Source of the DNA: Defluviibacillus sp043739385
GTDB lineage: Bacteria; Pseudomonadota; Gammaproteobacteria; Burkholderiales; Burkholderiaceae_C
Assembly (NCBI GenBank): GCA_043739385.1
Contig: JAYUED010000027.1
Coordinates: 78,037 to 142,036, forward strand
Direction of reading: 5' to 3'
DNA length: 64,000 bases
The first letter of the stretch is position 1. Every line of letters starts with the position of its first letter. Positions 54,618 through 63,661 of this stretch are shown in pieces. Under the pieces are notes generated by a model, which saw only the letters and a list, made by a program, of their open reading frames with translations, was not told the DNA's origin and ran no database searches. The position numbers were made by a program, and so were the translations under genes.

Positions 54618-55424
54618 TCATCCCTCAATCTGACTGCGTGTCAGTAGCGGCTCGCCTGACCCCAAGCTCCGTGTTAGCCGTAGCACCTGCGCACGCGGCG
54701 GGCTGGCGGCTAAATCCCAATCGCTTAGGGCTACACGAATTCTGGCATTGCCCATGTCATGGGTGGCTGGTTGATGCGTGTGGCCGTGAATTAGGGTAGA
54801 TGCTTGGGCCGCAGTCAACCATTCGTTAACAGCGGCCGTGTTCAGGTCATGCGCCGAAAGTTGGTTGGCGGTGGCTTGCTTGCGAGTCTCGCTGTGGGCG
54901 CGTATTTCACGAGCAATGCGATTACGCTCAGCCAGAGGTTTGGCCAAAAATTGCTGTTGCCAGTCAGTGGAGCGTACTTCTGTGCGAAACCTTTGGTAAT
55001 CGGTATCACTTAAGCACAGTGCATCGCCGTGGGAGAGCAGATACCGTGAGCCACCAAAGCAGAGTACTGTGGGATCGTCAAGTAACTGGGCTTGCGTAAG
55101 CTGTGCAAAGTGTTGTCCCAGCAGAAAATCACGGTTGCCATGCATGAAGAAGACCGGCCGCAGCTTCGATGCGCGGGCAATGGTGGCGACGCATTCAGCC
55201 TCAAAGCTGGTGGGGTTGGCGGCGGCATCGTCACCTACCCAAACCTCGAACAGGTCGCCCAGCATGAATACAGCATCTGCAAGGGTTGTTTGCAAATAGT
55301 GTTGCCACGCTTTAAAGGTGGCACCCTCAGTCGGGTGCAAATGCAGGTCAGAGATGAACTCTACGCTTTTCCAATCTGCGGGTGCTTGCAGAGTGGGAAC
55401 GTGCGTCAGTGTTGCTGGGTTCAC
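54618..55424 (-). CDS. lpxH: UDP-2,3-diacylglucosamine diphosphatase LpxH
   Basis: A 268-residue metallophosphoesterase that removes UMP from UDP-diacylglucosamine to give lipid X in lipid A synthesis. Metal-binding motifs are FISDLHLHP, MLGDLFEVWVGDD, FMHGNRDFLLG and LIHGHTHQP, in the usual order. Length is a little above the family norm (about 240) with a longer N-terminus. It is downstream of two cyclophilin genes on the same strand. Confidence 0.96.
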   Translation of the reverse strand: MNPATLTHVPTLQAPADWKSVEFISDLHLHPTEGATFKAWQHYLQTTLADAVFMLGDLFEVWVGDDAAANPTSFEAECVATIARASKLRPVFFMHGNRDFLLGQHFAQLTQAQLLDDPTVLCFGGSRYLLSHGDALCLSDTDYQRFRTEVRSTDWQQQFLAKPLAERNRIAREIRAHSETRKQATANQLSAHDLNTAAVNEWLTAAQASTLIHGHTHQPATHDMGNARIRVALSDWDLAASPPRAQVLRLTRSLGSGEPLLTRSQIEG

Positions 55425-55470
55425 CTCAGTACCTGTACACTATGTCGGGCGACGAAGTTAAGCGGTGAAC

Positions 55471-55980
55471 TTAAGCGACGAGCACAGCCTTTTCAATGAT
55501 CACGTCTTCTTTCGGTACGTCGCCATGGTGGCCTTTGTTCCCGGTTGCTACCAAGCAAATTTTGTCCACAATGTCGGTGCCTGACACTACTTTGCCAAAC
55601 ACTGCGTAGCCCCAGCCCGAAGCGCTGATGGCGGTATGGTTCAAGAAGCCGTTGTCGGCCACGTTGATAAAAAACTGCTGAGTGGCGGAGTGCGGATCAC
55701 TTGTGCGGGCCATCGCTACAGTGTATCTGACATTTTTCAGGCCGTTGTCAGCTTCGTTGCTGATCGGCGCATCGCTTGATTTTTGCGACATGCCAGGCTC
55801 AAAACCACCACCTTGAACCATAAAGTTAGGGATCACACGGTGGAAAATAGTGCGGTCGTAATGGCCTTTTTTGACATAGCTTAAAAAGTTAGCGGCAGAT
55901 TTAGGCGCTTTGGCTTCGTCCAGCTCCAAGGTGATGATGCCGTGGTTCAGGATGTGGAGTTCGACTTGTGGGTTGCTCAT
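55471..55980 (-). CDS. ppiB: Cytoplasmic peptidyl-prolyl isomerase (PpiB-like cyclophilin)
   Basis: A 169-residue cyclophilin without a signal peptide. Conserved segments are YDRTIFHRVIPNFMVQGGGFEPGM, YTVAMARTSDPHSATQQFFINVADN and YAVFGKVVSGTDIVDKI, carrying the catalytic Arg and Phe. It speeds cis-trans isomerisation of prolyl bonds. It follows the periplasmic cyclophilin gene by 3 bases, so the two are coupled. Confidence 0.95.
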   Translation of the reverse strand: MSNPQVELHILNHGIITLELDEAKAPKSAANFLSYVKKGHYDRTIFHRVIPNFMVQGGGFEPGMSQKSSDAPISNEADNGLKNVRYTVAMARTSDPHSATQQFFINVADNGFLNHTAISASGWGYAVFGKVVSGTDIVDKICLVATGNKGHHGDVPKEDVIIEKAVLVA

Positions 55981-55983
55981 GAT

Positions 55984-56700
55984 TTATTTCACCAAGGTGG
56001 CAGAGTTGATAAGGATTTGTGTTTTGGGCACATCGGAGGGGAAGGGGCCACCTGGGCCGGTGGGTGTGAGCTTCATTTTGTTTACTACGTCCATCCCGCT
56101 GATGACTTTACCGAACACGGTATAGCCCACCAGTTGTGGCGAGTTCACCAAGTTGGCACGGGGTACATTTTCGTAGGTACGCCCGCCGTACTCAAATTTG
56201 GGTACAGGGTCACCAGGCGGGATGACTGTGGCATCAAGCGATGTATTTTCTTTGACGTTGATGAAGAACTGCGAGGTTGCCGAGTTTGGTTCGCTGGTAC
56301 GCGCCATGGCGATGGTGCCGACGACGTTTTTTGGGCCACCTTTGGCGATGGCATCTCGACCTTCATTTACAACAGGAGGGCGTGTCTTTTTCTGCACATA
56401 AGCGGCATCAAAACCACCGCCCTGCACCATGAAATCGTTGATGACACGGTGAAAGATGGTGCCGTCGTAGTGCTTTTCTTTCACATACTGCAAGAAGTTA
56501 TCAACGGTTTTTGGAGCTAAGTCAGGGTAAAGCTCAACTACGAAGTCACCTTCGGTGGTGGCGAACTTCACTTTTGGATTGTCAGTGGCCATAGCGCTAC
56601 TGGCGAATGTCAAGGCGCTTAGCAGTGTGGCGGCCAGCAGGGCTCGCTTGGTGAATGGTGTGGTGAACGTTGTCATAGAGCTTGAGGTTTGGGGTGTCAT
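55984..56700 (-). CDS. ppiA: Periplasmic peptidyl-prolyl isomerase (PpiA-like cyclophilin)
   Basis: A 238-residue cyclophilin with a signal peptide (about 9-38, ending SSAMA). The core has YDGTIFHRVINDFMVQGGGFDAAY and TIAMARTSEPNSATSQFFINVKEN. Compared with PpiB it has a loop (PPGDPVPKFEYGGRTY) before the final GYTVFGKVISGMDVV. The ATG overlaps the stop of the L,D-transpeptidase gene (ATGA), so this start is chosen over an ATG at 56676. It assists folding in the periplasm. Confidence 0.94.
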   Translation of the reverse strand: MTPQTSSSMTTFTTPFTKRALLAATLLSALTFASSAMATDNPKVKFATTEGDFVVELYPDLAPKTVDNFLQYVKEKHYDGTIFHRVINDFMVQGGGFDAAYVQKKTRPPVVNEGRDAIAKGGPKNVVGTIAMARTSEPNSATSQFFINVKENTSLDATVIPPGDPVPKFEYGGRTYENVPRANLVNSPQLVGYTVFGKVISGMDVVNKMKLTPTGPGGPFPSDVPKTQILINSATLVK

Positions 56701-58055
56701 CCGATGATTCCTTCAAAGAAGATTTTCCATTGGTTGCCCTGACGCGTCCAGTATTGGCGCTTTTTGGGACCAGTGATTGAGCCTTCCATGACCTCACCAA
56801 AGGTGACGACCATGGTGTCGGCATTGCTGTCTGTCCACCGCAGTACCGACAGCTCTTTGAGCGCAATTTCACGACCTGAGGCTTTCTCAATTTCTTTGCG
56901 CACGATGGGCGCATAGGCGGTGATATCCCGACCTTCATTGTTGAAGTCTGACGCATAGTAGCTCAGGGTACGGGGCAGGTTACCAGTTGATTTTGCCGTG
57001 CGCCAGCCTTGTAGCACCGCTTCAAACGCGCTGACTTCAGGGTGAACACTTTGTGGTGGCACCCAGTTCAGGCTGGGTGCAATGACCACGGGCGTGCTGC
57101 GGATCTCTACCGTGCCCATGATGAACTGCAAGTCCGGGTTTGCCATCACCACACAGCCATCGGAGGCCTTGGGTGGCCGTGCAAACTGGTTGGATGGTGT
57201 GCCGTGGAGCCAAATACCGCTGCCAGTCTTGCCACGGCGGGTGTCTAGGGGGTTGGGGTAGTTGATGGGAAGGGCACCTGCACCATAAAAGTCTTTCAGC
57301 ACTTTAGGGTTGACGCTGCCTGTGATGAAGTACACCCCCAGTGGCGTACGCAGGTCACCTTCCGTCATTTTTTCAATGCCAGATTTACCTACCGAGATGT
57401 AGTAGTCGGCCAATAAGTGCAGGCCTGTGGATGTGTTTTCAAACAAATACAGCCGTGAGCGTGAAGCATCTACGGCAATTGCATGGCGACTGCGGGGAGG
57501 GAGCAGCAAAAATTGCGAGGGGATGGTGCCTGGGGGCGGGCGCTCGCGCAGCGCTTTGAGGCGCATCAGTGACTCTTCGCGCAGTTCAGCCAGTACCGGT
57601 GCGGCTAAGCGGGCGGTAGATTCAGGTACGTCGCCCATCATGCGCACCGGGCGACTGCGGGATGACAGCAGGTCGCCATAAACCAGCTGAGCGAGTTGAA
57701 AGTTCGGATGGGCTTTGACTAAGGCTTCAGCTTTTGCCATAGCCAGTTTGATTTGGCTAAGGCCCACTAGCCGGTAGATTTCCAGCAATTTAGCCTCTGC
57801 TTCGCCATCGCGCCGCACACTTTGCATACTGGTACCAGCCACGGCTGACAGCGCAATACCCGCGCGCGTTACTGTTGCGATGGTTTTGGTTGAGCGTGGC
57901 TGGACAGGTGCAGGCACAGCTACTGCTGTCTTGCTGCTCGCCGCTGTTAAGTGACGACCATGCAACAACTTGCTCTCACCCGCAGCCAGAGAGGCATTAG
58001 GGCAAAGAACACAGTTAATTGCTATAAAAATAAGAGCTAAGAATGCTCGATTCAT
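56697..58055 (-). CDS. L,D-transpeptidase family protein (YkuD domain)
   Basis: A 452-residue secreted protein. The signal peptide is MNRAFLALIFIAINC to about residue 24. The YkuD domain (about 200-335) has the catalytic motif IWLHGTPSN followed by SDGCVVM with the nucleophilic Cys. A C-terminal NTF2-like domain (about 340-452, SAFEAVLQGWRTAKST to the end) belongs to the type found in Cds6-like L,D-transpeptidase partners. It forms 3-3 cross-links or attaches proteins to peptidoglycan. ATG 58070 is an alternative start. The neighbouring TPR protein has a related C-terminal domain. Confidence 0.9.
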   Translation of the reverse strand: MNRAFLALIFIAINCVLCPNASLAAGESKLLHGRHLTAASSKTAVAVPAPVQPRSTKTIATVTRAGIALSAVAGTSMQSVRRDGEAEAKLLEIYRLVGLSQIKLAMAKAEALVKAHPNFQLAQLVYGDLLSSRSRPVRMMGDVPESTARLAAPVLAELREESLMRLKALRERPPPGTIPSQFLLLPPRSRHAIAVDASRSRLYLFENTSTGLHLLADYYISVGKSGIEKMTEGDLRTPLGVYFITGSVNPKVLKDFYGAGALPINYPNPLDTRRGKTGSGIWLHGTPSNQFARPPKASDGCVVMANPDLQFIMGTVEIRSTPVVIAPSLNWVPPQSVHPEVSAFEAVLQGWRTAKSTGNLPRTLSYYASDFNNEGRDITAYAPIVRKEIEKASGREIALKELSVLRWTDSNADTMVVTFGEVMEGSITGPKKRQYWTRQGNQWKIFFEGIIG

Positions 58056-58134
58056 GGGCAGCACAAGCATAAAATCAACAAAAACAGCCGGGAACACGCC
58101 GTGCGTGAACGCCGTTGTAGGTTGACGGCTTGAA

Positions 58135-59214
58135 TCAGGAACCTGACTGTTCTTTGACGATAACCCAACGCTCACCAGATTTCACCAATTCGAGCGTTTT
58201 ATGGCTGCTGGCAGTTAAAGAATTGGCCACGTAGTCTTGTTTGAACCGTACGGTTGCAGTATTGCCTTTGACCGATACCGACATATCTCGCAGTTTCACA
58301 CTGATACTGGATTTACCCAAAATACGCTTACGGCGCTCTTCCTCCCAAGCTGCACGGGATTGACGGCCTGGAGTGTCGAATTCACGGCCATAGGCACTCA
58401 AATAACCGGCCATATCTTTAGCGCCCCAGGCCGCAGCCCAAGCATGCACAGCACTTTCAACCTCTTTGGTTGACGCCGATGCAGGCGTTCCCATTGAAAC
58501 GGGTGCTGGTGCTGGTGGTTGCGGCACCTGCGCCGGTACCGGTGCAGGTGTTACTACAGGTGTGGGAGCGGTCGCAGGCAAGGGCGTTGCTGTCGGAGTT
58601 TTAACGGTGGCGACAGGTGCGGGGAGCGGCGCTGAGGCTGCTGCGGCTAACACGGGTGCACCCGCACGCTGGCCTTTAACTGTAGGAGCAAAGAGTTCGC
58701 GAATCAAGGCGAGTTTGGGCTGTACCGCGTTGTTATTAGCGTCCAGTTGTAAGGCTTTGGCATAGGCTTGGCTGGCCAACTTTGCGTACACGTCACCCAA
58801 GTTTTCATGAGCTGTGGTGTAGCTAGGGTTGGTGCGAATCGCCATTTCAAGCGCTGTGCGAGCCTTGTCCAGTTGGTTTTGGCCTGCGTACAGTACGGCC
58901 AAATTGTTGTAAGGCTCGGGCAGCTCGGGATAGTCTTCCGTCAACTTGGTGAATGTGGCAATCGCGTCGAATGGTTTTCCGGACTCTGACTGAATAACAC
59001 CCTTAACAAAGCGCATTTGCGGATCACGCGGCTTTGCCTGCAGATACTGGTCTGCTTTGGCCAGTGCGTCAGGGAATTTTCCTGCGCGTAGCAGTTGATT
59101 GACATCGCTGTAATCGTCAGCGAAGGCTGGTGTCATGGCGAGTGCTGGCAACAGGGCCGCAGCCAAGGCCAGCAGTCGAAGTGTTTTCGGGAGTGTTGAG
59201 CAGGCAAGCTTCAT
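58135..59214 (-). CDS. TPR protein with a C-terminal NTF2-like (Cds6) domain
   Basis: A 359-residue secreted protein with a signal peptide (about 1-31, ending PAFA), TPR repeats (about 35-165, DVNQLLRAGKFPDALAKADQYL and similar units), a Pro/Ala/Thr-rich linker (about 195-245), and an NTF2-like domain (about 250-359, EVESAVHAWAAAWGAKDMAGYLSAY). The last domain resembles that of the L,D-transpeptidase encoded next. GAGGAT lies 4 bases before the ATG, so the upstream extension is not used. It may recruit or regulate cell-wall enzymes. Confidence 0.88.
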   Translation of the reverse strand: MKLACSTLPKTLRLLALAAALLPALAMTPAFADDYSDVNQLLRAGKFPDALAKADQYLQAKPRDPQMRFVKGVIQSESGKPFDAIATFTKLTEDYPELPEPYNNLAVLYAGQNQLDKARTALEMAIRTNPSYTTAHENLGDVYAKLASQAYAKALQLDANNNAVQPKLALIRELFAPTVKGQRAGAPVLAAAASAPLPAPVATVKTPTATPLPATAPTPVVTPAPVPAQVPQPPAPAPVSMGTPASASTKEVESAVHAWAAAWGAKDMAGYLSAYGREFDTPGRQSRAAWEEERRKRILGKSSISVKLRDMSVSVKGNTATVRFKQDYVANSLTASSHKTLELVKSGERWVIVKEQSGS

Positions 59215-59417
59215 AAATCCTCTAGTCTGTCTGCGCCATAAAGGAACGCGATGAGAACCCCGTAGGCGGGCTATATACTGGCTCGGATTGTAGCTGAGGG
59301 TATTGCAGGCTGTGACTGGCATTACTTCGCAGTGCACCCTTGATTTTTGGGCAATGGTTCCGCTGCGTGCAACCCTGCGAGCGTGGCCCCTAATGCCCTG
59401 GTTTTAAACTTTTCCCC

Positions 59418-60794
59418 ATGACATTGAGAATTTTTAACACGCTGACGCGTGCTGTACAAGACTTTGTGCCGCTTGAACCCGGCCATGTGCGCATGTATGT
59501 GTGCGGCATCACTGTTTATGATTTGTGCCATATCGGGCATGCGCGCTCCAATATTGCTTTTGATGTGGTGCAGCGCTGGCTCAAAGTCTGCGGTCTGCGG
59601 GTTACTTATGTGCGCAACATCACGGACATCGATGACAAAATCATCCGACGTGCTGTCGAAAATGGCGAGTCCATCAAGGCCTTGACCGATCGCATGATCC
59701 TGGAGATGTACCGCGATTTTGACGCTCTGGGCATCGAGCGACCTACCCATGGTCCCCGTGCGACCGACTACGTGCCACAAATGCTGGGGTTGATCGAAAT
59801 TCTGGAGGATAAGGGCCTTGCATATCGCGCTAGCGATGGGGATGTGAATTTGTCTGTCCGTAAGTGTCCTGGCTATGGCAAGTTATCAGGTAAATCACTG
59901 GACGATCTTCGGGCTGGTGAACGGGTAGCTGTTCACAGTGCCAAACTTGATCCACTGGATTCAGTGCTTTGGAAGACTGCTAAAGAGAGTGAGCCTGCGG
60001 ACGCTAAGTGGGACAGTGCGTATGGGCAGGGGCGGCCAGGATGGCATATTGAGTGTTCAGCCATGAGTTGCGCTTTGTTGGGTGAGAGCTTTGATATTCA
60101 CGGCGGTGGGGCAGACTTGCCGTTTCCCCACCATGAAAATGAAATTGCTCAAAACGAAGGCGCTTTCGACAAGCCGATGGCCAGTGTGTGGATGCACAAC
60201 GCTTTTGTGAATCTGGACAACGAAAAAATGTCCAAAAGCTTGGGTAACTTTTTTACCATCCGCGAGGTGCTGGCGCAATTCGATGCGGAAACGGTGCGCT
60301 TCTTTGTTGTGCGTACCCATTACCGCAGTCCCTTGAACTACAGCGATGTGCATTTAACTGATGCCCGTAATGCACTCAAGCGGCTCTATACTGCTCTGGA
60401 TTCAGTAGCGCCATTCGTAGTTGTCATCGACTGGAATGACTCTTTTGCTGTTCGCTTCAAGGCAGCGATGGACGAAGACTTTGGCACGCCCGAGGCTGTT
60501 GCCGTACTGTTTGAGTTGGCTGCAGAGGTCAACCGCACCCGTTCATCGACACTGTCGGGTCTTCTCAAGGCGCTGGCGGCTTGCCTTGGATTGCTGCAAG
60601 GCTCGCCCCAAGTTTTCTTGCAATCGGGTGCACGCATGGACGATGCCGCGATTCAAACCAAAATTACGCAACGTGCCGATGCCAAACAAGCGAAGAACTT
60701 CGCTTTGGCCGATCAAATTCGCCAAGAGCTTATGAGCCTTGGTATTGTGCTGAAAGATGGGCCAAGCGGCACCACTTGGGAGACTTTGCAATGA
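59418..60794 (+). CDS. cysS: Cysteinyl-tRNA synthetase
   Basis: A 458-residue class I synthetase. The HIGH motif is CHIGHARSN (about residue 38), with the zinc-binding CGITVYD and the central FHGGGADL-like DIHGGGADLPFPHHENEIAQNEG; KMSKSLGNF is at about 270. It is normal in length. It is divergent from the TPR gene and starts a plus-strand run that includes a DNA glycosylase, accA, tilS and lysC. Confidence 0.98.
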   Translation: MTLRIFNTLTRAVQDFVPLEPGHVRMYVCGITVYDLCHIGHARSNIAFDVVQRWLKVCGLRVTYVRNITDIDDKIIRRAVENGESIKALTDRMILEMYRDFDALGIERPTHGPRATDYVPQMLGLIEILEDKGLAYRASDGDVNLSVRKCPGYGKLSGKSLDDLRAGERVAVHSAKLDPLDSVLWKTAKESEPADAKWDSAYGQGRPGWHIECSAMSCALLGESFDIHGGGADLPFPHHENEIAQNEGAFDKPMASVWMHNAFVNLDNEKMSKSLGNFFTIREVLAQFDAETVRFFVVRTHYRSPLNYSDVHLTDARNALKRLYTALDSVAPFVVVIDWNDSFAVRFKAAMDEDFGTPEAVAVLFELAAEVNRTRSSTLSGLLKALAACLGLLQGSPQVFLQSGARMDDAAIQTKITQRADAKQAKNFALADQIRQELMSLGIVLKDGPSGTTWETLQ

Positions 60795-60851
60795 ACGCCC
60801 TACGCGATGCCTTAACTTGGCCGCAGATATTCCGACAGGCGAGGGTGCTTC

Positions 60852-61583
60852 ATGCCGCTCGCTAAAAGATCGCCTAAAGCAGCGGTCAGCACTGCTGAAC
60901 CCGAAATGATGACACCGGTCGATATTGCTGCGGTAGCCCCGTCTGAACCCGCCAAAGTCACGAGCGTGAAACCCCTTTACTGGGATCTTGCCTGTAAACA
61001 CCTGACCAAAAAAGACCGGGTAATGAAGCGCCTGATTCCCCAGTTCGGTGATGCTTGTCTGCAGTCTCGTGGAGATGCTTTCGGTACTTTGGCGCGTAGC
61101 ATAGTGGGCCAGCAAATCTCAGTGAAGGCGGCCCAAACTGTGTGGGATCGCTTTGCGCTGTTGCCTCCATCAATGGCGCCTGAGCATGTTTTGAAACTCA
61201 AAGTAGACGATATGCGTGCCGCTGGTCTTTCCGCGCGTAAGGTCGAATACTTGGTGGATTTGGCATTGCACTTTGATTCAGGCGCCGTCCACGTTAAAAG
61301 CTGGGATGCGATGGACGACGAAGCCATCATCACCGAGCTGGTGGCTATTCGCGGTATTGGCCGATGGACCGCCGAAATGTTTTTGATCTTTTACCTGATG
61401 CGTCCCGACGTTCTTCCTTTGGACGACGTAGGCCTCATTAACGGTATCAGTAAAAGCTATTTTTCAGGCGAAGCAGTCAGCCGTAGCGATGCCCGTGAGG
61501 TCGCCAGCGCTTGGGCACCCTACCGGAGTGTTGCGACTTGGTATATTTGGCGCTCACTTGACCCTTTACCGGTCGCGTATTGA
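60852..61583 (+). CDS. DNA-3-methyladenine glycosylase (AlkA/HhH-GPD family)
   Basis: A 243-residue base-excision repair enzyme. The HhH-GPD core includes FGTLARSIVGQQISVKAAQTVWDRF, the helix-hairpin-helix LVAIRGIGRWTAEMFLIF and the catalytic Asp in PLDDVGL (about residue 197). It removes 3-methyladenine and similar alkylated bases. The N-terminal 40 residues are low-complexity and extra to the core. GAGGG lies 6 bases before the ATG. It follows cysS by 57 bases. Confidence 0.93.
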   Translation: MPLAKRSPKAAVSTAEPEMMTPVDIAAVAPSEPAKVTSVKPLYWDLACKHLTKKDRVMKRLIPQFGDACLQSRGDAFGTLARSIVGQQISVKAAQTVWDRFALLPPSMAPEHVLKLKVDDMRAAGLSARKVEYLVDLALHFDSGAVHVKSWDAMDDEAIITELVAIRGIGRWTAEMFLIFYLMRPDVLPLDDVGLINGISKSYFSGEAVSRSDAREVASAWAPYRSVATWYIWRSLDPLPVAY

Positions 61584-61642
61584 GCAGACCTGCACGGTAT
61601 TTGATGAGCAGGCAATCTTCAGCAGTCTTTTAGGAGTCCATT

Positions 61643-62638
61643 TTGGCCAAAAAAACATTTCTTGACTTTGAGCAGCCCGTAGCTGAATTGGAGAGCAAGA
61701 TCGAAGAGTTGCGCTATGTGCAAACCGAATCTGCTGTCGATATTTCTGAAGAAATCGACCAGCTCAGCAAAAAAAGCCAGCAACTCACCAAAGACATCTA
61801 CAGTGATTTGACGCCCTGGCAAATTACTAAAATTGCCCGTCACCCGGAACGTCCATACACGCTGGACTATCTCGGCGAAATATTTACCGATTTTGTCGAA
61901 CTGCACGGGGATCGCCATTTTTCGGATGACCTGAGCATCGTTGGTGGTTTGGCCCGTTTCAACGGCACCGCCTGCATGGTGTTGGGTCACCAAAAAGGCC
62001 GCGACACCAAAGAGCGTGGCCTGCGCAATTTCGGCATGACCAAACCAGAAGGCTACCGTAAAGCACTGCGTTTGATGAAAACCGCTGAAAAGTTTGGCCT
62101 GCCCGTGTTCACGTTCGTGGATACGCCTGGCGCCTACCCTGGTATTGATGCTGAGGAACGTTGTCAGTCTGAGGCCATTGGGCGCAATATTTTTGAAATG
62201 GCGCAGCTCGAAGTGCCCATCATCACCACGATTATTGGAGAAGGCGGATCAGGCGGTGCACTGGCAATTTCGGTGGGCGATCAGGTGGTGATGCTGCAAT
62301 ATGCCATCTACTCCGTGATCAGCCCCGAGGGTTGTGCTTCCATCCTTTGGAAAACTTCGGACAAAGCCAAAGAGGCTGCCGATGCGCTGGGCATTACCTC
62401 GCACCGGCTTAAAGCCCTTGGTTTAATCGACAAAATTGTGAATGAGCCCGTCGGTGGCGCACACCGTGACCACAAGCAAATGGCAGCCTTCCTTAAGCGT
62501 GCACTGACCGACGCTTACCGCCAAGTCAGCGATCTGAGCGTGGCTGATTTGATTGACCGCCGCTATGCACGCCTGCAAAGTTATGGCCGCTGGACGGACA
62601 CCAAAACCGATGCCAAAGGTGAGCGCAGACGCCCTTAA
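61643..62638 (+). CDS. accA: Acetyl-CoA carboxylase carboxyltransferase subunit alpha
   Basis: A 331-residue subunit of the enzyme that makes malonyl-CoA for fatty acid synthesis. Conserved stretches are FLDFEQPVAELESKIEELR, HGDRHFSDD, VDTPGAYPGIDAEERCQSEAIGRN, GEGGSGGALAI and MLQYAIYSVISPEGCASILW. The start is TTG, preceded by AGGAG 7 bases upstream, and it gives the family N-terminus exactly. It overlaps the 5' end of tilS. Confidence 0.97.
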   Translation: MAKKTFLDFEQPVAELESKIEELRYVQTESAVDISEEIDQLSKKSQQLTKDIYSDLTPWQITKIARHPERPYTLDYLGEIFTDFVELHGDRHFSDDLSIVGGLARFNGTACMVLGHQKGRDTKERGLRNFGMTKPEGYRKALRLMKTAEKFGLPVFTFVDTPGAYPGIDAEERCQSEAIGRNIFEMAQLEVPIITTIIGEGGSGGALAISVGDQVVMLQYAIYSVISPEGCASILWKTSDKAKEAADALGITSHRLKALGLIDKIVNEPVGGAHRDHKQMAAFLKRALTDAYRQVSDLSVADLIDRRYARLQSYGRWTDTKTDAKGERRRP

Positions 62639-63599
62639 TCCCTGTCAGCCTGGGTGCAATGCGCTGGTTGCTCGGCTGAAAGCGCTGGGTGCTAACCGAC
62701 TAGGCATCGCCTATAGCGGTGGCGCTGATTCGACCGCATTGCTTTTGGCCGCGACACAAAGCTGGCCAGGAAGTGTTACAGCCCTGCATATCAACCACGG
62801 TATGCAGGCAGCAGCAGCCGACTTTGAGCGCCATTGCCAAAATTTTTGCAGTGAACGCGGTATTCCCTTGCAGATAGCAAACTTGCAAGTTCGACCAGCC
62901 CTGGGTGAAAGCCCAGAAGACGCCGCCCGCAAGGCCAGATATGCTGCGGTGCAATCTCTGTGCGTGCATGACGCTATACAAAACGTAGCATTGGCGCACC
63001 ATGCGGATGACCAAGCTGAAACTCTGCTACTGGCCTTAAGCCGAGGAGCAGGCTTACCCGGTTTGGCGGGTATGGCTGAGCGGTTCGAGCGAGGAGGTGT
63101 CGTGTTTCATCGTCCTGTCCTAGCGCAAAGCGGTGCAGCATTGCGCGACTGGTTGGCACAACAGGGCATCCCTTTTGTGACCGATCCAAGTAATGCCAAC
63201 GAGGCGCTGACACGAAACAAAATTCGCCGCCAGTTGCTGCCTGCGCTAGAGCGGGCCTTTCCCTCATTTCGCCAGACTCTGGCCCGCTCCGCCCGTCATG
63301 CCGCACAGGCTCAGGTATTGTTGGCGCAACTTGCGGCAGACGATGCGCGGCTAACAGGCTTGCCACCGCGCGTTAACGCTTTGCAATCGTTAACGCAGGA
63401 GCGTCAAGCTAACTTATTGCGCTATTGGCTGCAACAAGAGCACCAATGCGTCCCCAGTGCCGCGCAATTGGGGGAGTTGCTCAAGCAAGTTGCAGCCTGC
63501 ACTACCCGTGGTCACCGCATCTTTCTCAAAATCGCCAGCGGTTCTGTAAGGCGTATTGATTTGGCATTGCAGTACAGCACACAACCCCCGCCGGTATAA
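62610..63599 (+). CDS. tilS: tRNA(Ile)-lysidine synthetase TilS
   Basis: A 329-residue PP-loop ATPase that converts C34 of tRNA(Ile) with anticodon CAU to lysidine, changing codon reading from AUG to AUA. The ATP motif SGGADS is at about residue 36, with the ALAHHADDQAETLLLALSRGAGLPGLAGM segment and the FVTDPSNANEALTRNKIRRQLLP motif. It is much shorter than the E. coli enzyme (432) and lacks a full second C-terminal domain. ATG 62610 is the most likely start; it overlaps accA by 29 bases. An earlier ATG at 62553 is possible. Confidence 0.94.
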   Translation: MPKVSADALNPCQPGCNALVARLKALGANRLGIAYSGGADSTALLLAATQSWPGSVTALHINHGMQAAAADFERHCQNFCSERGIPLQIANLQVRPALGESPEDAARKARYAAVQSLCVHDAIQNVALAHHADDQAETLLLALSRGAGLPGLAGMAERFERGGVVFHRPVLAQSGAALRDWLAQQGIPFVTDPSNANEALTRNKIRRQLLPALERAFPSFRQTLARSARHAAQAQVLLAQLAADDARLTGLPPRVNALQSLTQERQANLLRYWLQQEHQCVPSAAQLGELLKQVAACTTRGHRIFLKIASGSVRRIDLALQYSTQPPPV

Positions 63600-63600
63600 T
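63595..63600 (+). promoter_or_regulatory. Possible -10 element before lysC
   Basis: A perfect TATAAT covers the tilS stop codon, 62 bases before the lysC start. No good -35 is seen at the standard spacing (TTGCAG lies 22 bases upstream). A small GGGGTCGAGTGCCCC dyad follows between it and lysC. Confidence 0.45.
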
Positions 63601-63661
63601 TTAGCGGCCCTAACTTCAGGGTGATGGGGTCGAGTGCCCCTAATTTTTCAAAAGCTTTTAA

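Noticed and set aside
55457..55475. GTTAAG ... CTTAAG near the end of ppiB, considered as a PmrA box
   Set aside because: Half-site spacing is 13 bases, one half-site does not fit YTTAAK, and it lies at a gene end.
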